From Hyperoodon ampullatus (Eukaryota > Chordata > Mammalia > Artiodactyla > Ziphiidae), in the NCBI GenBank assembly GCA_949752795.1, contig OX457068.1, forward strand, positions 60,887,582 through 60,951,581: a DNA stretch of 64,000 bases, in the 5' to 3' direction. The translations under genes and the position numbers were made by a program. Positions 36,080 to 46,940 of this stretch are shown one piece after another (the stretch's first letter is position 1; the number at the start of each line of letters is the position of its first letter). Below the pieces are notes generated by a model. It did no database searches. It was not told the origin of the DNA and saw only the letters and a list, made by a program, of their open reading frames with translations.

Positions 36080-36094
36080 AAAAGTCAATACCTC

Positions 36095-36689
36095 ATTACT
36101 TTTTTTCAGAAACCGAGTTTACATATTTTAAAATTTATCTTTTATTTTGTAGTTTTTTGTTAAACATTCATATATTTATTCACATTCAGTCATCTCTCTA
36201 TTCTTCTCTCTTGCCCACTGCTACACCCTTGTCACCACCACCACCTCTCTCTCACTCTCCTCTCCTCTCTTTCCATCTCTTATAAAATATATATTGTAAC
36301 TTTTCAGTTTATCTTCTTCCTTACCTCTTAAATTTTTAACAATATTTACAGTTTTTTCAGTTCTATTTAATTCACTAATTTTCTCTCCAGCCAGCTGTAC
36401 CATTTTATAAAATATTCTTCCTAATTTTTATTTTAATATAGATGATAATTTTCTGATGCTTACAATCATTTTATTTTCTTATGTTCCTGTTTTCTTAGTA
36501 AACTATTCTGTTAGCAAAGATAATAATCCCCTCTTTCTTTATTGCAAGAGATTTAATATTTTCTCTGATATGTTCTGTATATTGAGTCTCTCAAAAAGTG
36601 CCTATAACTCTTCTTTAGCACTGCTACCTTCATCATAGGTAAAACATAGGTTTTTACTGCTTTTTAAACCGGTATACAATCTTTTTTCC
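36095..36689. other. No gene; T-rich, probably old L1 sequence
   Basis: T-rich on the plus strand, with a C/T-rich patch at 36,195-36,280. It may continue the antisense L1ME relic to the right, but no block is clear enough to assign. Confidence 0.4.
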
Positions 36690-37640
36690 TTACTAAGATG
36701 GTAGGTGAATTTTCTGGCAAACAGTTTCACATTCCAGAGTTATCTGATTGTTTCCTCATTGTATTGCTAACTTATTATACCATTTGCATTTCTTTAAAAT
36801 TGTGGTTAGGTCTAAAGGCTCGATTAAAGTCAGATTAAACGTTTTTGGCGAAATTACTTAAGAGATGAAGCTGTGAACAATGTTATATTACATCAATATG
36901 CATATATCAGATTGCCAATGATTAGCAATACTAAGTTTGATGATTTCGTTTAAAGAAATCACCATATATCGTCTTAAAAGGTATGCTTTTTTTGCAACTA
37001 ATAAATAATTGTTGGGGTGAAGCTTTGGCACTTTGCAAATTTCCCACAACTTTCTCCTAATCATTTTAGCATCCATTGATGATTCTTGCCTGAATCAATT
37101 ATTTCTTTGGAGTTTGCTGAAAGGTAATATTTTAATTCTGTTGTTTTTCAACTTCTATTAACTGGTATCCTTCTTCAAAGAAAACCTTCCTTTATCAACT
37201 GTTATGGATTGAATATGTCTCCTCAAAATTTATATGTTAAAGTCCCTACTCTCTGATGTGGTGGTATTTAGAGATGTGACCTTTGGGAGTTAACTAGGGT
37301 TAGATGTGGTAATGAGGTAGGACCTTCATGATGGGATTAGTGTCCTCATCAGAAAAGACACCACTTATGCAGAGATCATGTAAACACACTGCAAGAAAGG
37401 TAACTGTCTGCAATGCAGTGGGAGAGCTTTCAACAAAAATCAATTTTGATGGCACTCTGAATTTGGTTTTTCAGCCTCCAGAACAATGAGAAAATAAATT
37501 TCTGTTGTTTAAGGCACTAGTTCATGATATTTTGTTATAGTGGCCTAAGCTGACTGTAGTGACCTAAGCTGACATTAACTAAGGATGAATTACCATTTCT
37601 CTTAAATAGGCTAATAAATACTTAATCATTTTCTTTCAAT
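36690..37640 (-). repeat. L1ME-type 3' region relic (antisense), split by an LTR
   Basis: The words 'aattgtggttaggtctaaag', 'tttagcatccattgatgatt', 'cttgcctgaatcaattattt' and 'ggtatccttcttcaaagaaa' match a block set shared with the second copy at 61,700-62,800 (there 'ttttagcatttattaatgat', 'tcttgtctaggtcagttatt'). The MaLR LTR at 37,200-37,574 interrupts it. Confidence 0.65.
37200..37574 (+). mobile_element. MaLR solo LTR (MST/MLT1-like)
   Basis: Begins tgttatggattgaatatgtc. Key blocks are 'gatgtggtggtatttagaga', 'gacctttgggagttaactag', 'tcatgatgggattagtgtcc', 'cagcctccagaacaatgaga' and 'aataaatttctgttgtttaa', the last including the LTR poly(A) signal. Flanks tcaac and ttaac suggest a 5-bp duplication with one change. 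The tail has a small internal repeat (cctaagctgac twice). No internal retroviral genes are present, so it is a solo LTR. Confidence 0.85.
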
Positions 37641-38045
37641 TGTTTTTTCATTTTTTATTTTTAGCAAAAATTTGGTCTAGCAATCATTACTAATGTTGAC
37701 AAAATGTGCTTTTTTTCCCTTTATAGTCTCTCTCTTTCTTCTCTATCTCTGACTTGTCACTAAATAAGTGAAACCTATATTCAGTGTTGTACAGTCAATT
37801 AAAGACATTCTTTTTATGCAACTCTTTATGTTCAGATTTGCCCATATTTGCCAGTGGAAGCCCCTGCTATCTAGTTTCTCATGTCTCCTAACATGCTTTT
37901 ACTAGATTCTAGGTACAGCTTTGCCATTTAGCACAAGAAGATATTCTAGACTCAACTTACAATTTTCCTTTATCAGATCTAGTATGAACCATTTACCAAA
38001 AATCACTGATTCTTTTAAGGAGGAAACCAAAATATGATTGCTAAA
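37641..38045. other. No recognisable gene or repeat
   Basis: AT-rich, unassigned. Confidence 0.5.
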
Positions 38046-38206
38046 TGTATTAGTTGTTAATTCTTTGTTGTGTCAGTTTGTTCTGAACATCCATGACCGG
38101 TACCCACTAGATACTAATAGCACTTTCCCAATTATGACAACCAAAATTGTCTCCAAACATTGCCCAATATCCCCTGGAGGGCAAAATCACCCCACTTTAG
38201 AGTCAC
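38046..38206 (-). mobile_element. MER20-like hAT DNA transposon relic
   Basis: Reverse-oriented MER20 blocks in order: 'ttaattctttgttgtgtcag', 'tacccactagatactaatag', 'caattatgacaaccaaaatt', 'gtctccaaacattgcccaat', 'atcccctggagggcaaaatc'. The ends are incomplete. Confidence 0.8.
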
Positions 38207-38239
38207 TGGCTTACATGAATTAAATTATCATATGAATAC

Positions 38240-39600
38240 TCTCCTGAGCCTTGATTTGTTCCTTTAATAATGTACGCTGAAGATCAGTCCAAATCAGCAC
38301 AGAGATAATTCTCATTGTTTTAAAATGTCATGGTAGTCTACTGTGCAGCAGTACTGAGTTCATTTAAAGACCCATACTGCTGATCAGAGAATAAATTTGT
38401 GCATATGTTCTTTCATGTTTGTGGATGTGTATCTTCAGGATAGATTTCTAAAAATGGGATTACTAAGTAAGTTAAAGGAAAAGTACATGTGTAGTTTTGT
38501 TTTATATTGTGAAACTCCCCACAATAATATTTGTATTATTTTACATTCCTTCCAGCAATGTGTGAGAGTGCCTGTTTCATAACAGCTTTGTCAAAGCAGT
38601 TTATTTTATTTTGGGAGTGGAGGATGAGATGGAGGCTCCAGTAATACTGGTTTTTCTAATTTATATTGGTGAGAAGTAGTATTTCCAAGTAGTCTTCTGC
38701 ATTTCTCCTATCTAATTGAAATTAAAATGTTTTTATATATTTAAGGGCCACTTTTTTTCCTTTGAACTTTACATTTATATCCTTTGTCTACCTTTTTTTC
38801 CTACTACGTTATGGGGTTTGTCATCTCTGTTTCTTAGAACATTTTTATTTTAGAGAGATTTTCTTTAATATAATTTTAAAATATTTTCTGATTTGCCATT
38901 TGTATTTTGACTTGATCATAGTGATTTAGCCACGTAATTCCTTATTATTTCTTTGTATTTTTTTTATTGTTTCTGGGTGTGAATCAAGTGAGAAAAGGCT
39001 TTTCATACTTGCAGCTTATAAAATAATTCATTTCCTTATTTTTTATATTTTTATCTGAGCTGTATTTGAAATTTTCCAGCTGTGGGTGCAAAGTATGTAA
39101 CAAAATTTTTATGGCTATCTTTTACCTTTAAAACCATTTATTAAAATATCAATTTTTCCACAATTATTTCATATGTCATCATTATCTTATACCTAAGTTC
39201 CATGTATACATGGGTTAATTTTTGGGGTATTCTATTCCATCCCACTAATGGGGCTAGCTTTCTTGTTCTGGTGCCACAGTGTTTTAAATAGAGAGTTGAC
39301 AGTATATCTTAATATATAGTGAGACTGAACATCAACATTGTACATCTTCAAGATGTTCCTGGCTAGTTTCACTTATTTATTTTTCCCTATGATCTTTAGA
39401 ATAAACATATCTAGCATCAAAAAAACTATTTTTATTCAACATGGAATGCCTTCCTATTTGTTCAAGTCTACTTGTGTCTCTTTTCAAAATAAACATTTCC
39501 TCATAGAGATAATACACATTTCTTATTAAATATATACATGGGTATTTTATCTCTTCAGCTCTATTATAAATGGGGTCTTAACATAATAGCTTGTTGAATG
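38240..39600 (-). repeat. Ancient L1 ORF2 relic (antisense)
   Basis: Blocks 'acattccttccagcaatgtg' followed by 'tgagagtgcctgtttc', 'ggtgagaagtagtatttcca', 'tgggtgtgaatcaagtgaga' and 'ggtattctattccatcccac' match antisense L1M ORF2 over more than 1.2 kb. Confidence 0.75.
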
Positions 39601-39639
39601 AGTCATCAAAATTATTAGTTTTGGATTGTCAAAAAACAT

Positions 39640-40500
39640 AATTTTGAAAATGAAGACAAACCACAGACTAGGAGACAATATTTGTAAAACACATCAGTTA
39701 AAGTATTAGTATCCAGAATATATAAGAAGTTTTTGTCGTGAAGAAGAAGAAGAAGAAGAAGAAGAAGAAGAAGAAGAAGAAGAAGAAGAAGAAGAAGAAG
39801 AAGAAGAAGAAGAAGAAGAAGAAGAAGAAGAAGAAGAAGAAGAAGAAGAAGAAGAAAGAAGAAGAAGAAGAAGAAGAAGAAGGAGGAGAAGGAGGAGAAG
39901 GAGGAGAAGGAGGAGAAGGAGGAGAAGGAGGAGAAGGAGGAGAAGGAGGAGAAGGAGGAGAAGGAGGAGAAGGAGGAGAAGAAGAAGAAGAAGAAGAAGA
40001 AGAAGAAGAAGAAGAAGAAGGAGAAGGAGAAGGAGAAGGAGAAGGAGAAGAAGAAGAAGAAGAAGAAGAAGAAGAAGAAGAAGAAGAAGAAGAAGAAGAA
40101 GAAGAAGAAGGAGGAGGAGGAGGAGGAGGAGGAGGAGGAGGAGGAGGAGGAGGAGAAGGAGAAGAAGAAGGAGGAGCAGGAGGAGAAGAGGGAGGTGCAG
40201 GAGGAGGAGAAGACAGAGAGAAGGAGGAGAAGGAAATCAAACAACCCAATTAAAAAAAAAAAAGGAAAAGGCAAAAGATTTGAATGGACACTTTACCAAA
40301 GAAGATATAAGGATGAGAAATAAAAACATGAAAAATGTTCAATATCATTACTTATTAGGAAAACGCAAATTAAAACCACAGTATCAGACTACTACACACT
40401 TGTTAGAATATCTAAAATCAAAAGAGGTCAAAAGGCCTCATTTAACACCAAAGGGCAGGGAGATATCATCCTTCCATGAAATAGTACTGACTGGTGAATA
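39640..40500 (+). repeat. L1 ORF2 fragment hosting the purine repeat
   Basis: Left of the repeat: 'gacaaaccacagactaggag' and 'agtatccagaatatataaga'. Right of it: 'caaacaacccaattaaaaa', 'gatttgaatggacactttac', 'caaagaagatataaggatga' and 'cgcaaattaaaaccacagta'. The two sides are adjacent in L1 ORF2, so the simple repeat expanded from within the L1. Confidence 0.85.
39740..40176 (+). repeat. 437-bp pure purine (GAA/GGA) tract
   Basis: Not one pyrimidine from 39,740 to 40,176 on the plus strand. The sub-blocks are (GAA)n to about 39,880, with one slip (gaaagaa) near 39,855; a 9-bp unit ggaggagaa repeated about 11 times to about 39,980; (GAA)n to 40,020; a 6-bp unit ggagaa about 5 times; (GAA)n to about 40,108; (GGA)n to about 40,154; then mixed units. 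A degenerate purine-rich skirt runs on to about 40,240. The long open frames here on both strands (up to 219 codons of Ser/Phe/Leu or Lys/Glu/Gly) are artefacts of the repeat. Confidence 0.98.
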
Positions 40501-40813
40501 GCACTGACTACCACAGACAGCCTTCAGGGTCTTCATGGTGACTCCTTTAACTACAGTTCAAACCTGATCCTAAAACATATTGTTCCCTGGTCCTCATCCT
40601 TTTTTCAGTCCTCAAGATTTTTTCTGCCACTCATACTTCCCACATTACCTTCAACAATTGGACTTTTATATACACAGTTTCCTCAGGTTTAAATTGTCTT
40701 CTCTGTCTTTGCCTAGTTCTGTTTTACTCATCAGAAGACACACTTGATTCTTAATTATCAGCATAAATTCCTCTTCCCCTTCAGAATGTCTATCACAATT
40801 GGAAATTAATTTT

Positions 40814-41024
40814 TTTTTTTTTTTTTTTTTTGTGGTACGCGGGCCTCTCACTGTTGTGGCCTTTCCCGTTGCGGAGCACAGTCTCCGGACGCGCAGGCTC
40901 AGCGGCCATGGCTCACGGGCCCAGCCGCTCCGCGGCATGTGGGATCCTCCCGGACCGGGGCACGAACCCGTGTCCCCTGCATCGGCAGGCGGACTCTCAA
41001 CCACTGCGCCACCAGGGAAGCCCC
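40814..41024 (-). mobile_element. CHR-type tRNA-Glu SINE, well preserved
   Basis: A near-consensus copy with many CpG sites intact (gtacgcgggcc, ccggacgcgcagg, gccgctccgcggc). Target duplication ggaaattaatttt at 40,801-40,813 and 41,025-41,037, perfect over 13 bp. The T-run at the left is its A-tail. The A-box and B-box on the minus strand look intact. It is the least decayed SINE in the window. Confidence 0.98.
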
Positions 41025-41422
41025 GGAAATTAATTTTGATTCTAAAATCATGTGATGAATGTTTCTTTACCCACTAACCCATAAAACTCTGGAAGAATGG
41101 AGACCACATTTGATTTTACTCCCTATTATATTCTTCATTCTAAGCACAGTTATGGCACATTTTAGATACTCTTTCAACATTGTCCAATCAATGTGTGAAT
41201 GAATGAACAAACACATTAAAATAGGTGACTCATTATATTTATTACTATAGTCTAGCAATAAGTAATACAAATGTTAATAAAGTGTAGCAAAAACCATGAA
41301 TATCCAGAAAATTGAGGGTAGAATCTTTAAAGGACTTTTTAAAAAATTACTCTTTTAATTTTATTTTTAAAAAATAGTCTCTCTTTTTATTACCTGACAA
41401 TTACATTAAAATATTTTTTCTT

Positions 41423-41627
41423 GGGCTTCCCTGGTGGCACAGTGGTTGAGAATCCGCCTGCCGATGCAGGGGATACGGGTTCGTGCCCCGGTCCGGGAAG
41501 ATCCCACATGCCGCGGAGAGGCTGGGCCCGTGAACCATAGCCGCTGAGCCTGCGCGTCCAAAGCCTGTGCTCCGCAATGGGAGAGGCCACAACAGTGAGA
41601 GGCCCGCGTATCGCAAAAAATATATAT
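41423..41627 (+). mobile_element. CHR-type tRNA-Glu SINE
   Basis: Target duplication atattttttctt at 41,411-41,422 and 41,628-41,639, perfect over 12 bp. Tail is a short A-run followed by TA repeats. It is inserted in the 3' end of an antisense L1, and many CpG sites are kept. Confidence 0.97.
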
Positions 41628-42063
41628 ATATTTTTTCTTAAAGTATAGTTGTGTATAATATTATATAAATTACAGGTGTACAATGTGGTGATTCACAATT
41701 TTTAAAGGTTATATTCCATTTATAGTTATGATAAAATATTGGCTATATTCTTCATGTTGTACATTATATCCTTGTAGCTTATTTTATACATAATAGTTTG
41801 TACCTCTTAATCCCCTAGTCTTATATTGCCCCTCGCCCTTCCTTTCCCCACTGCTAACCACTAGGAGGTTCTCTATATCTGTGAGTCTGCTTCTTTTTTT
41901 CAGTAGTTTGTTGTATTTGTTTAGATTCCACATATGTGTTATCATACAGTATTTGTCTTTCACTGTCTAACTTATTTCACTTTGCATAGTGCCCTCCAAG
42001 TCCATCCATGTTGCTGCAAAAGGCAAAATTTCATTCCTTTTTATGTCTGAGTAATAGTCCATT

Positions 42064-42125
42064 GTGTGTGTGTGTATGTGTGTGTGTGCATGTGTGTGTG
42101 TTGATAGATAGATAGATAGATAGAT
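42064..42125. repeat. Compound (TG)n / (GATA)n microsatellite
   Basis: TG repeats interrupted by ta and ca, then six GATA units. Grown inside the antisense L1 near the coding end of ORF2. Confidence 0.95.
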
Positions 42126-43752
42126 CACATCCTCTTTATCCATTCGTCTGTTGATGGACACTTAAGTTGTTTCTATACCTTGGCAATTGTAAACAATGTT
42201 GTTATGAACATTGGGGTGCATGTATTTTTTTCAATTAGTGTTTTAATTTTTTTTCAGATGCATACCCAGGAGTGGAATTGCTGGGTCATATTGTAGTTCA
42301 ATTTTTAGTTTTTTGAGTAAACTTCATATTGTATTCCACAGTGGCTGCACAACTTACATTACCACCAGCAGTGTATAAGGATTTCCCTTTCTCTACATCC
42401 TCGACAACATATGCTATTCTTGTACTTGTTGATGATAGCCATTTTGACATGTGTGAGGTAATATCACATTGTGGTTTTAATTTGTAATTCCCAGATGATT
42501 AGTAATGTTGAACATCTTTTCATGTGCCTGTTGGTTATCTGCATTTCCTCTTTGGAAAAATATTTATTCAGTTCTTCGGCCCATTTTTAAATTGGGTTTT
42601 TTGTTTTTTGATGTTGAGTTGTATGAGCTGTTTATATATTTTTTATATTAACCTCTTATCTGTTATATTATTTGCAAATATTTTTTGCAAAATATTTGCA
42701 AAACATACAACAAAAGTACATACAACCTTCAGTATGTTGTCTCTTCATTTGTTGATGGTTTCCTTTCCTATACAAAAGCTTTTAAATTTAATTGGGTCTC
42801 ATTTGTTTATTTTTGCTTTTGTTTCCTTTGTTTTAGGAGATGGATCAAAAAAATATTGCAGCTATTTATGTTAAAGAGTGTTCTGCCTATGTTTTCCTCT
42901 AGGAGTTTTGTGATATCCAGTCTTACCTTTAGGTCTTTAATCCATTTTGAGTTTGTTTTTGTATATGGTGTTAGAGAATGTTCTAATTTCATTCTTTTAC
43001 ATGAAGCTGTCCAGTTTTCTCAGCACCACTTATTGAAGAGACTGTCTTTTCTCCATTGTATACTCTTGCCTCCTTTGTCATAGATAAATTGACCATAAGT
43101 GCATGGGTTTAATTCTGGGAGTTCTATTCTGTTCTATTGATTTAAGTGTCTGTTTTTGTGCCAGTGCCATACTGTTTGATTACTGTAGCTTTGTAGTATA
43201 GTCTGAAATCACGGAGCATGAGTCCTCAAGCTCTATTCTTTTTTCTCAAGATTGTTTTGGGTATTTGGGGTCTTTTGTGTTTCCATGTAAGTTTTCAAAT
43301 TTTTTGTTTTAGTTTTCTGAAAAATGCCATTGGTATCTTGACAGGGATTGAACTGAATTTGTAGACTGCTTTGGGTAGTATGATCATTTAACAATTATTC
43401 CAATCCATGAGCATGGTACATCTTTCCATTTGTTGGTGCTGTCTTCAATTTCTTTCATCAGAGTCTTATAGTTTATTGAGTACAGGTCTTTTACCTCCTT
43501 AGGTAGGTTTATTCCTAGGTATTTTATTCTTTTTGATATGATGGTAAATGGGATTATTGCCTTAATTCTGCTGATAGATCATTGTTAGTGTGTAGAAATG
43601 CAACATATTTCTGTATGTTAATTTCAAATCCTTCAACTTTACCAAATTCATTGACGAGTTCTTAGTTTTCTTGTGGAGTCTTCAAGATTTTCTTTGTATA
43701 GTATCATGCCATCTGCAAACAGAGACAGTTTTACTTCTTCTAAAGGACTTTT

Positions 43753-44271
43753 AACTAAAAAAATTATTAGCCTCTCTTATGGGCTTTGAGTTAAAAGTTT
43801 AATGGAATATAAAGAAATGTCACTATTTATAACTGAAGCAAGGTGCTGTTAATTACTGATAAATTTAAGATAATTTAAAAAAATATTTAAAGTATACTCA
43901 TATATCTAATTAAGTTATTTTAACATGTGTTCTCTCTAAAATACAACAGTCTCTAGAATCAAGGAATTATGAAATGTTAAAATTTGAAGACTTTTAGTTT
44001 TTTTTAAAAATTCAATTACCTTATTTTAAAAAAATGAAGCTGAGCTTGTCTCCAGTTTAAAGATGACATTGAGCCTAGTTCTTCTGATTTCTAGTCCACT
44101 GGTGCTTCTCTTAACTTTTCATTTTAACTTATAGGTTCTATTTTTATCATCTTTTAATCCATTTCCAATTGTCTTTTCTCAAAAGATACTAAGAAACTTA
44201 TACTACCCAAAACTAGTCTAATGATAATTTACTCCTAAATATCAGACAAACAAACAATAAAAAACAAAATA
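43753..44271. other. No recognisable gene or repeat
   Basis: AT-rich, unassigned. Confidence 0.5.
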
Positions 44272-44448
44272 CAGTTGGCCCTTTGACAATGCAGGTTTGG
44301 GACAGTGTGGGTCCACTTGTATGTGGATATTTTCCAATAGTAAATACTACAATGCTACACAGTCTATGGTTGGTTGAATTTGAGGATACTGAGGAACCTT
44401 GGGTATAGAGAGCTGACTAAATTATGCATGGATTGACCCTGTCAACTG
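44272..44448 (+). mobile_element. Tigger-type (MER8-like) DNA transposon, shortened
   Basis: Starts cagttggccctttgacaatg after a TA. Internal blocks 'gggtccacttgtatgtggat', 'ccaatagtaaatactacaat' and 'tatggttggttgaatttgag' match the copy at 61,443-61,660. The right end (ttgaccctgtcaactg) lacks about 35 bp that the other copy keeps. Confidence 0.85.
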
Positions 44449-46881
44449 TCATTATTCTTTGGTGTGCTCATTTTTTTCTTAAATATTAAAGTAGTAATTA
44501 TTTATACAACTTTTGTCTTTTTATAATATTGGAAAATTATGATTAATAAGTTAATTTCCTTACATTGCTTCAGAATTATAGGCCCAAATGTGGCAGATTT
44601 TCATATCACAGATTCCTAGATATTTTTCTTCCAGTATTCTGAATTTTGAAAGCAGTTGATTTTGGATTGCCCCTGGGAGTTAATTAAAAAAAAAAAAAAA
44701 AACACCAACTCCCTAAGAAATCCAAAAGCACTACTAGGCTAGGAAACTACAGTCTTAGAGAATTATCAAATTTTGATAAACCATGAAACATACCTAGTCC
44801 AATCTAAAACAAAAATACTTCTTGATGGATATAGAGTAATATATAAAAGGATTACCTACGGCTTTAAGGGCTTTCTATTGAAACACCCAATTATTTGCAC
44901 ATGCAAAATTTAGTACAAGGTGGATTGGTTGAACCAATAAAATAATCTAGTATGTGAAATATCTAAAAGTCCTTTATTATTCAGATTTAGAAAGCACCTC
45001 TCTTGACATTTCCACTACTTCACAAATGTCATCATCTTTATGACTGTAGCCTTTTTACTTTTCTTTACTGTTATTGCCTTCCTGCAGACTTTATAACAGC
45101 TTTGACAGTTCCCCTCTTGATTCATTTAATCCCCCCTCCTTCTCTCTGCTGTCGTTTTCCTCCATCTATTTTAAGTTACAGGAGAGAGACAAGAAAATCC
45201 CAGCCTAAAGGCTCTCAGAATTTAATGTTTTCACTCTATGGAATATATGAATCACCCACTTGCACATTCTGAGGTTTAGTTTTTATTTCCTTTCCCAAAA
45301 GAAATTGTTTTTACAGATTACAAAAACATTAATTTATATATTGACTTTCTTGACACTCTCTTCTCATCTGAAATTTCTCTTGCTCTCTGGTTAAATTCAA
45401 ATATATTCACAATATATGGCCAGCAAAATAAAACAGAACATGTGAATATGGTACAAGGTCTTCAGTAGATAGCATGTTTAAACTACTGCAGTTAACATGA
45501 ATTTGGTCTTAATTAATAGCACAAGTATAATCACTCACTAGTAGGAATTCAAGACCACATTTCAGGTTTGACTTTGGGAGGAGAAATGCTAGCATAGTTT
45601 AAGGTCAACAACATTTTTCCATCTAGGTGCCATTCAGGCCCTGGAGCTTATGACATCATGAAAGGTAAAAACTCTTGCATTATTAGGTGTTGTACCCTAT
45701 ATGGAATCTGTCATTTGGTCATTTTTAATTTTTTTGTAAATCTGTTTCTCAGAATTATCTTGAGGGTTGACATAGAACTCTCCTGAGATGCCTTCCAGTA
45801 GTGAGGATCCTGGCATTTGCAATATCTAACCAGACTAGTAAGAAAACCAAGGTAAAAAAGATAGGCAGTGGATGGCTAAACCAGCTGCTGATACTTTGGG
45901 AAGAAACACATACCTTGGTGAGCTTTCCACTGGATTTTGTTTGCTGCTTCTTCTCATTGTTGGAGAATTAAATCATCAAGGTTCAGGAAGGGGACCAGGA
46001 TGGTTGTATTTAGTCCTTGCTACTGAGCTTTCAGACACAACCCAGTCCAGTTAATGAAGTCTGGGACCAAAGGTACATAGTAATAAGCCATGGATTCGTT
46101 CCCTATTTTCCTTCAGCATTATCTCTCTTAAACCCACTTGTGGTCATGCCAGGTGACTGGACAGGTTGAGTGTTCAAATTTGGGATCCTTAGTCATGGTT
46201 TTGTCACTGTCTCTTCCCTCCTTGAGAATACAACTAAAAGTAATCTGTACCAGAGGAAAAAACCAGTGGGTGCCAATGAACAGTTTATGACATAAATCTA
46301 AAAATGACTAAGACTCAGAGTTGGAGGTCAGCAGAGCCAACAACTGAAACAAAGAACAAAATAAAGAAAAAAATGAATGCCGTTTTGAGATAGCAGTAGA
46401 TCCAAATATGCATAGAAAACATCAAAAAGGAATCCAAGAATTAGTGTGGTTATAAACTACACACACAGTCATGCCAGGGCCAAGGAGAAGTTCTAAAATA
46501 ATTGTTTCCATGAAGACCTCAAATTTTGGAAAGTCCTGCATTTAAAATCCCCTGGGTGTTGTGACGCTCTAGATCAGAGCACTCTATTTTTAGAGGAACC
46601 ACAATCTATTTCAATTTCTCTATGTTCTACATAGTCCTTGTAGGACATAGACATGGTAAAACATAGACAAATGATTGGTCTTCTGAGAAAGGAAAGAATC
46701 TGGTAGTCTGGAAAATATTCCTGATCTATTTCTATAGGTAGGGTCACATACCTCAGTGAAATGTGAGGCCCAAAATAGAGTCTCCATCTTCAGAGAATTA
46801 AGCTAAATTTAAAGTAGAAGTGAAAATAGAGTACGAGCTCTGAAGCTGAGGTTATGGGATTCTTTTCATTGGTTAGTCCTC
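44449..46881. other. No recognisable gene or repeat
   Basis: 2.4 kb without a recognisable transposon, apart from an A-run at 44,684-44,701. Small open frames (45,003-45,272; 45,872-46,054) have no domains. Confidence 0.5.
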
Positions 46882-46898
46882 TCTATTATTATTACTAT

Positions 46899-46929
<31 letters not shown>

Positions 46930-46940
46930 GTTACTACTGC
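46882..46940. repeat. (TAC)n microsatellite
   Basis: Starts with TAT/TTA units, then about 13 ctа-type triplets (ctactactac), then an imperfect end (tgttactactgc). Confidence 0.96.

Larger units (their letters stand above)
41340..43740 (-). mobile_element. 5'-truncated L1 (antisense) with target duplication
   Basis: taaaggactttt flanks it at 41,328-41,339 and 43,741-43,752. Reading leftwards it contains ORF2 from near the RT active site (truncated at tctgcaaacagagacagttt) to the 3' UTR (gtacaatgtggtgattcaca). A CHR SINE lies at 41,423-41,627, and a compound microsatellite interrupts the block at 42,064-42,125. Its reading frames are broken. Confidence 0.92.

Noticed and set aside
39615..40274. 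Open frames of 219, 183 and 171 codons on both strands
   Set aside because: They encode only runs of Ser/Phe/Leu, Pro/Ser or Lys/Glu/Gly from the GAA/GGA repeat. A pure triplet-type repeat avoids stops in all frames, so this is not evidence for a gene.
40799..41077. 92-codon frame with Arg/Gly/Pro-rich sequence, repeated at several loci
   Set aside because: Read-through of the CHR SINE. The same peptide words recur at every SINE copy (8.4, 9.5, 28.1, 41.4, 60.1 and 62.2 kb).
42064..42125. Regular repeats that could suggest a CRISPR array
   Set aside because: Simple dinucleotide and tetranucleotide repeats in a vertebrate genome, with no spacer structure.
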